NCBI RefSeq assembly: GCF_949628265.1
Contig: NC_088788.1
Location: forward strand, 20,818,335 to 20,882,334
Direction of reading: 5' to 3'
DNA length: 64,000 nucleotides
From: Cloeon dipterum
Lineage: Eukaryota; Arthropoda; Insecta; Ephemeroptera; Baetidae
Below are positions 57,022-64,000 of this stretch, in pieces. A program made the translations under genes and the position numbers. The notes under the pieces are model-generated. The model was not told where the DNA came from, ran no database searches, and saw only the letters and a program-made list of their open reading frames with translations. Within the stretch, counting starts at the first letter, position 1, and every line of letters begins with the position of its first letter.

Positions 57022-60000
57022 GTTTCTTACTAAGTCGTCGTTAATATTAAAATACGTGAAAAGTACAAACTTAGGCAACAAAAAACATGAATAGTTAGAA
57101 ATCTGATTGTACAAATTTCGTGCTTGGCAATTTGGTTTGAATGTTTAAATCCATGTCAAGTTTGGTGTAAACCGCAAAGTGGTTGCAAATCGTAACCGGT
57201 GGCCTCTGAGTCGAGCAACAGCGACGGCGACAATCGAGGAAGAAGGAAGCTGCTAATTGGCTGAGGCCGCGAGTCTCGACACATGAAAATTAATCGAGGC
57301 TCGTCAATAATCTTTTGCAGCACATGGCGCAGGTGTGCACCGTAGTTGCTCTTTGCATTGTTCTATCTCACAGCTGCACAGGCGAGTTTGTGCGCATTAT
57401 TTGTTTGCCGCCGGTCGATTCAAGTGGCCAAGGGTTGCTGGCCAAGTAATTGCTTTGTTGAATCGAATCCGCCCGCTAAACAAGCAATGTTGAAGTCGAA
57501 ACTGCTGTACACGTGAAAACGAAAGTACTATTACCATTGATTTCTCAATGCATCTGCACACACATTCATATATTATGCTTATGTGCCCCGAAAAATATGC
57601 ATTTGTTTCTAAAAGCCAGACAAGTCCGATATTTTCAAATATTCTACAATTCATCATTTAAAAACTTGAGAGAACGCTGCAGCTTTAATTTACGAACCAG
57701 GCTGCTTGACAACTATTTATTCTATGCCTTTTTGTAAATAACTTGATCCAATCATGTCACTTATTGAAAGAGACTACTTGAAGTTGAAACTAAAGGTATG
57801 TTTTCAATACCAAAATTAAGAGCAATAATGAGTGAGAACTGACTTGTATTTAAAATATAAATTTGTTATGCATAAGTTCGGAAGCGAAATTCCACTTTGT
57901 CAAACGTACTTCTGCTGATTTCTACAATCATAAACATGATATTTATTTAATAATATGTCGATTTTGAAGAACATATCAACCATTTAATTTTATTTTAAAG
58001 TAATCGACAGGAAAAATCGGATATGTGCCAAAAATCGTGAAACGTTATTTTCTTGGTACGTGCAAATTTTGAATTTGCTCAACTTATTAAAATTGCGAAA
58101 TCGGATACCAGTTGTCTTGTGATTTCCCTTTCATCCTTCCCGTTTTCTCTTCCGTCATATCCGCGTTTTGGGCATTCCCTGTTTCAATCGCGAAGTCCCG
58201 ACAGCATCCGACGCAATTACTGCACTTGTCCTGCTCGCCCGCCGCGGTGTATCCACCTCTATGCTGTGTGTCGTGACGTCCTTCTTCCTACATACATATT
58301 GCAGGGGCGAAACGTGCAACGGATCGATCCTTTCAATTTTTCCCCCATCGAAAGAACCGAACGAACGGAGCTGCTGCTCAGAGCTGCGCCCTCTGCGGAA
58401 GAAAAGAGGCAAGAATGAATGAAATTAGAAAGAGAGAAAGAAAGAAGGGCTAAAAGGAGGTAGAAAAAGAGAGCCCGCAGCTCGCTTTGATACGCCGTCA
58501 TGAATAATAACTCGCTCGGTGGCAGGAAGAAATCTGACACCTGGCCTTGCGAGTGGACTAAAAGTGCAATAATTGCAAAGTGGAAAGCATTTTTCTTGTG
58601 AAATCGTGTCAATTAACATTAAATCTGATCACTTAAACCCATTCCCAGAAATTGGTCATGTTTTTCATGCCTTCGTTATTGCAAAGACCAAAGACAGTAC
58701 GAATAATTTGGTGTTCCTCAAGCTTAATTAATATCAGGAAGCAAAACAGCGCTTATCATTGTGTTAGAAAATACCAAGCTGTTCTAAACTAGATAGATGT
58801 GTCAAGTAACTTATTGTCATTGATTGAGACTCTGAGTTTTCTGTAGTAGGAATCGAACGTTAATTCTTTTGTGTCTGTAATAAATTCTCTTATCCCAATC
58901 GGAAGTCAATGGAAGTTTGATTGTAAAATAACGCTGTTATATAATTTTTTTTATCAAATGTGCGATATCAACATCAATTGTTGTGGATTCCATTTATCAC
59001 ATTTGCAAAGCAAGACATCTAGGTCTGCCTACAGAGGGTCCTATGCTCTATAAAAGAGACTCTAGTCTTTGTAAAAACTTGTGACAGTTTCGAACCTGTA
59101 AATTTATTGCTTAATTACAAGGTCCTAGTTTTTGGACCTGGAGAACATAACAGTTCCGCTCCGAGAGTTAAGTAATTAATTCGCTTTTGCTGCCTTTTGA
59201 TTCGTTTGACTTTGTTGAGTAAGCACAATTCAATTCCTAACGAAAAACTGAGTTAGATTATTGTAAATAAAAACCCTGGCAATAAAAAGATGCGAAATTT
59301 CTAGGAGGCCCGCACGTTTATCTTCAAACGATGAAAGCTTTTAGTGGATAAGTGCATTTAGCAGCAACACGGCGATTGATTAAACTCGAGCCAGATAAGA
59401 CAAGCTGCTGCTGCTGGGAATTACGTTGCCAGAATTGGCTAATTCCACTCTGGTCGAGTGCATAATTAAGCCGAGAACCTACTCGGTACTTGGCTTGAAA
59501 AGTCATGCTCCACGGCAGCTTGAAAGTGGATATCGCCACGCTGCGTAGTGTTTCTCGCCAAATGCCACACCGAAATAACAAGAATATGATTTTTTACTCG
59601 CAGAAAACTTTGCTGTTTATGAAGAAGCTGTCAGAATGGTGTTTAAAGGAAAGACTAAGCGCTTCTAATCTGTATTAGTGTGATTCACACACAAACGATA
59701 TTATAAGTGCTACCAATCGGTCCTGAGCTGTTTCTATTTGAAAGGAATGTCAATAGCGAATTGAAGCGTTTTTAACATTTTGGCGAACTGAATTGACTAT
59801 GCGTAACTTAAGCACATTGGAAAAATGGAAATAACCTGTTAGTTTGTGAAGAGTATGACTTAATAATAATAATAATAAAATAAATTCACCCATCAAAATC
59901 ACGTCAAAATACTTTTTTTTTGTCCCGGAGCTTAAGGTATCAATGTCTGCAGCAAATATTTTTAAATGATTATGTTACAAATTCTTTATTTTCTTGTCTT

Positions 60001-63000
60001 CTTGAAAACAAACCACGAACATAACAGAGTGGTCAGAGGACTTATTGTGTAAGATTCTGATTAAACTGTGTTTTAGTCGAGCAATTTGAATGCACTGTTC
60101 TTCAACATAAATAAGCATTTCATGCCTTTGAACGAGTTAAAATGCTCCGCTAGGAGCTAAATGGAAGAGACTTTTTATTTAACTTGTGCTCGGTGTTGAA
60201 TAACATGCTGGTTAAGGATGATTCCAAAACGCAAAAACGCTGCCGATGCAAATTTCCCGCTTCGAGGCTGAATAAGTGAATCGGTTCGCACGCAGCCAGT
60301 GAGCACACTAATCACGAATTCTCTGTGTGTGGACGGCTAACCTGAAAAGTGCTGCGTACGCTGAGTGAGCTCAGGGGTGCGTACATTATGCAAAGGAAGG
60401 GAGGCTGGCTGGCTGGCTTCTTTGTCTTCAACTTGTGGCCAATCTGGCTGCCGACGAGTCAAGCTCGCTCTCTCTTACTCACTTGGGCTCTCGACACCAT
60501 CGCAGCCGCTGGTATTGATCCGGCACGCGGGCCTCCTTGCTTGTGCCAGTGGAGCAGAGGGAAGGCAGGCAGGCAGGCAGCAAACTCGCCAAACCGCCAG
60601 CACACGCTCTCGCTGCGAAGGGCGCGCATCATTCATTATTGTTGTTGCCGCCGCCGCCGCCGCTGCGATTGTTGTTGTGTTGTTTTACGCGCGCCGACAC
60701 CCACCTAGCTCTTCTTATTTGCACACAAAAGTTTGCTCGCCCGCTCTCTCGTGTTGTACCGCCACTTGTAATTATTATGCCGATGAGCGTCGGAACCAAC
60801 AACGCGCGTCGTTATCCGCCTTTGCTCTCTTGCACCGTATTCAATGCGCCGATTCACATCTGAACGGCTCTTTGGAAAGCCGCCTCAAGCGTATAGAGTT
60901 TGGAATTGGAGCAGGCTTGAGCTAATAATCTCGTGGTTTCATTACTCGTTTGAAAAAAAGCTTCAAATTCAGGATTTCTGTTGGTGTACCCCACACCAAG
61001 CATCATTGTCAGTAATTTTCCCTATGATGATTGTCGTTGAATAAAGTTTTAATTAAAAATTTAGTAACTTGACCTAATTAATCCATTTTTCTAACTGTAT
61101 AGATATTGCTGCAAAGTCGTGTAAAGTGCAAAATCCCACAATCATGTGAGGCTTGCAGTAATAGTGATAACCCTTTTCTTACTGCATAAAAAAATTATAT
61201 ATATATATATATAGCCATTAACATCCCGTCAGCCGTTACATTGGATGCTGCGGCTACTTGAAAGAACTCGATTGTGCGTGTCTTGCTTGTGCACTTGATG
61301 TAAATTTCAGCTTTACTCTTTCTGCTATGCATTTCTGAGAAGATTCTAGTGGTGTAGGTAGTGCACATCGCACAAGAGCAGCGGTGCCGACTGGACTCTC
61401 TTGTCGGATGAAAAGAGCGTCTGCCTGTCAGTAGTGTTCACACAGGGAAACCCGACTCGCTTTCAAAGAGTCTGAAACTGAACTCGACTTACACAGATGG
61501 TAATGAGTCACATGTTGTTTGATGCAAAGATTTTCGCATCCTCATTGCATATCATATAACTCAGGACTGGTTACAAGCAACTTTCCTATCCATACCCTGT
61601 CAGGTCCAAGGAGACGGAAGATATTGTTAAATGTTGTCTGGCAGAACTAAGCAAATTTTCCTCTAATCCCCTCAAAGAATCTATCGAAAAATTCTTTTCA
61701 ATTCGCTATCTAAATGGGCTCATTACTTCGTCATTTTTTATTTTTTTTTTTTAGTTATGGTAACTAGTAAAATCCAGTATTTTGCAGCCAAGATTGTGAC
61801 ACTAGCACAACACGATGATGAAGTCGAATAATTATATATGTGTGTAATTTTCTGCTTGATGTGGTAGCTGTACGGCTAATTAAACGGCAAATCCTCGCAG
61901 GGGATGCAACACGCACACACCGAGTGCAACAGCCAACAGCCAGCAACGCTGGCAAATTTTAATTGCGAGCGGCAGCCACGTAACGAGGAGAGGGTGTCAA
62001 GTGCACTGCACACCCAGCACCACGCGCGAAGTCACCACAGCGGCCAGCGGGAGAGAAAGGGTGGCTCCAGGGGGGTTGGTTGGTTCCTCCCTCGGTGGGT
62101 GGGTGGCTGGGCTGCACGACGGCTTGATGAAAAATTCACGCTCAAGTTGGAGCGAGGCGAGAGAAGCGGCTCTCGTGAATCAAAACTCTGCGCTGCAGAC
62201 GCTGCACGGACCGCTTTTTAATCTCGCGAATGATATGCTAATGGCTCACGGGGAAATTAGTCTCCGGCAAAGGCGCAGCTCACTTATCGCCCGCTGCAGA
62301 AGCATTTTCTTATTATATTCGAGTCGAGGCCAGCAGTAGACGAGTTTTTCTTGGTTTCTAGAACTTTTCGATCGTAAAGTGGAACTATATAAGATGTCGA
62401 TTTATTGGACGTCGTTCACATGAATGAAATCAAGAGTTGCCCAAAGAAACGCACTTATATTAATTTCCCCAATTCCTTGCTGGCAAATTCACCTGAATAC
62501 AGCTGCAAAGGATTTGGTTTAAGGACCAAAAATCAAAGCAAAAGTAATATGTAAAACAGTAATATTTAAGATGACTTGATTTTTGTTTATCTGTTTCATC
62601 TACAGGACAACAAATATAGCTCATGAATATCTTGTAAGATACAAATTTTCATTGAAAATGACAATCTCCTGTTCTCATCTACCCATATTATTTTGATGTA
62701 TCACTAAACCAGTCATTTTTAATCTGCAGGGAAATGTTAATAGAACTGAAATCAAGTTTTTACATGCACGGTCTTTTATAGCTTTTTCATTGTCTTGTTT
62801 TTCATGTTTTTATATCAGTATTGCCTCTAATTTGAAATTCATGTGCAAGAGGCTAAGAGGACTGCAGGATACCTATGTTAGAACGCGCTAACAGTTGGCA
62901 TTAGTGGGTGCGTGCCTGGACACACGTTGCGCGAGGACGCCATTGATCAGCGCACGTGAAGGGATTGTTTTTTACGCGCCCAGCGACGAAGCCATACACG

Positions 63001-64000
63001 CACACAAATGCAAATTCGCCAGCCGCCACCGCCGCCGCCGCCGCCGCTGCACGTATGCCGAAAACGAAAAGAGAACCGATATTGGGCGCGTGTGATAATC
63101 GGCTCTTAATGCTGGTGCTGGCTGGCCGCTCTACGGCTTCTGATTTCATTTTACAGCTGCCTGATTGACGCTTGATATTGATTGACGCGGCTCGGCCGCT
63201 GGGAAATAAGACGCCGCTCATTGCTGCGCTTATTGATCGTAATTGGCCGTGAAAGGAGACTTTTTATCCAACTGCAGCCCGCTCGATGACGGCAAGGAAA
63301 CGGCTCTCACCGCGAAATAATGCAGCATTACTTAACGAGCCAAATTATAGGGTCCTCCCACTCTTCCCAGTTAATTCTGTTTGATTATCACAAGGGCTGG
63401 GGTTTAAATAATAATCTCACTTTTATCTCTTTGTCGTCATAATCTACTTTAAGAGCTTAAAAACTTTTTTAATTCTCAAAACACCAGACTGTGGAAAATT
63501 TTGCCAATTTAACCGTCAAGAATTAAGTCTGAAGCCAAATATATGTGTAAATTTTAATACTCAATATAAGCAATCAGATTTCAACATTATTATTATTTCA
63601 AATAATATGCGCCGAATCAATTTTTGGTTTTGTGCGTTTATTTAGATGCTGCTTGTCAGTTTTTGCCATTGTTCATGAATTTCATTTAAAAAATGCATTT
63701 AAATAGCTAACATGAGCAATAAACAGTAATATGAAAAGCAAAATTGAAGATTGCTCAACAGCAAACCAGGCAAAGACAAACACTCAACGCTTAGTGATTA
63801 TCTCAAATTATCAATAAAGTCTCAGTAAGTCGATTTTTACGATGGCCGCATATTTCATCGATGATTGATCATTCCGCAATAAAAACAGCCATTTATAAAG
63901 ATATTCCCCAGTTAGTATCGTCCACTTGGTCTCGATTTGCATATAATTTGGGCGCTTGTGAGCGTGCACAAAGGGTCACAATCGGCCGGCCTGCCGCTCA
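57022..64000. other. Presumed B56 first intron, part 2; no gene supported
   Basis: Nearly 7 kb without a supported exon. GC-rich, CpG-containing patches at about 57,180-57,380, 60,330-60,900, 61,880-62,340 and 62,880-63,330 alternate with AT-rich DNA and may be enhancers or alternative promoters. Simple repeats: (AAT)n near 59,863-59,877, GGCT and GGCA runs near 60,405-60,580, (CCG)n near 60,652-60,664 and 63,025-63,045, (TA)n near 61,196-61,212. A TATA box, CTATAAAAG, lies at about 59,048-59,056. ORFs of up to 186 codons in the GC-rich patches are mutually overlapping and lack splice context. Confidence 0.4.

Noticed and set aside
59080-59100. Sequence resembling a Pol III B box (revcomp GGTTCGAAAC) as part of a tRNA gene
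   Set aside because: A small T-arm-like hairpin is present, but no A box, acceptor stem or anticodon arm can be placed around it.
60349-60925. Plus-strand ORFs up to 186 codons
   Set aside because: The GC-rich, triplet-repeat DNA (CCG, GGCT, GGCA) keeps three overlapping frames open at once, with no domain or splice pattern.
62001-62339. Pair of overlapping plus-strand ORFs of 105-112 codons
   Set aside because: Low-complexity Gly/Trp-rich products from GGT/GGC runs; no supporting exon structure.

Overview
This window is a stretch of an arthropod, almost certainly insect, nuclear genome. The evidence is a chemosensory receptor with the insect gustatory-receptor C-terminal signature, annexins closest to insect annexin B10, a PP2A B56 first exon of the Drosophila widerborst type, and short GT-AG introns of mostly 50-300 bp with an AT-rich background. 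I cannot name the species; a basal or hemimetabolous insect would fit. All exon borders given here were read by eye from splice signals and family alignment from memory. No search was run.

Layout. Bases 1-14.2 kb are gene-poor. They hold one complete minus-strand A4GALT-like glycosyltransferase (2.3-3.4 kb), a decayed coding-like fossil (about 1.5-1.9 kb), a cryptic minus-strand signal-peptide exon at 7.04-7.10 kb with a possible 5' UTR exon near 11.2-11.4 kb, and a plus-strand core promoter near 8.75 kb. From 14.2 to 50.4 kb the window is gene-dense: AFG2A/SPATA5 (+), dymeclin (-), annexin B10 (+), a diverged tandem annexin (+), TFIIIC subunit GTF3C3 (+), a possible tiny gene (+), an MBD-domain protein (-) with an overlapping downstream reading frame, two M14 carboxypeptidases arranged head to head (- and +), a gustatory receptor (-), two head-to-head genes for secreted low-complexity proteins (Gly/Gln/His-rich - and Asn/Gly-rich +), and JKAMP/JAMP (-). 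At 51.35 kb a GC-rich leader leads into the first coding exon of a PP2A B56 subunit (+). No second exon is seen, so the rest of the window to 64 kb is probably its first intron. That intron carries an incomplete antisense mag-like Ty3/Gypsy element.

How the genes relate. Most neighbours are unrelated housekeeping genes: ribosome biogenesis (AFG2A), Golgi (dymeclin), Pol III transcription (GTF3C3) and ER quality control (JKAMP). Three local duplications stand out. The second annexin has lost calcium-site residues and gained a Gln-rich tail. The two carboxypeptidases share all intron positions but differ at zinc-ligand and specificity residues. The two low-complexity secreted genes share a tiny first exon that splits the signal peptide. 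The least explained features are the TGATG-linked second reading frame downstream of the MBD protein and the small spliced plus-strand ORF that ends 10 bp from it.
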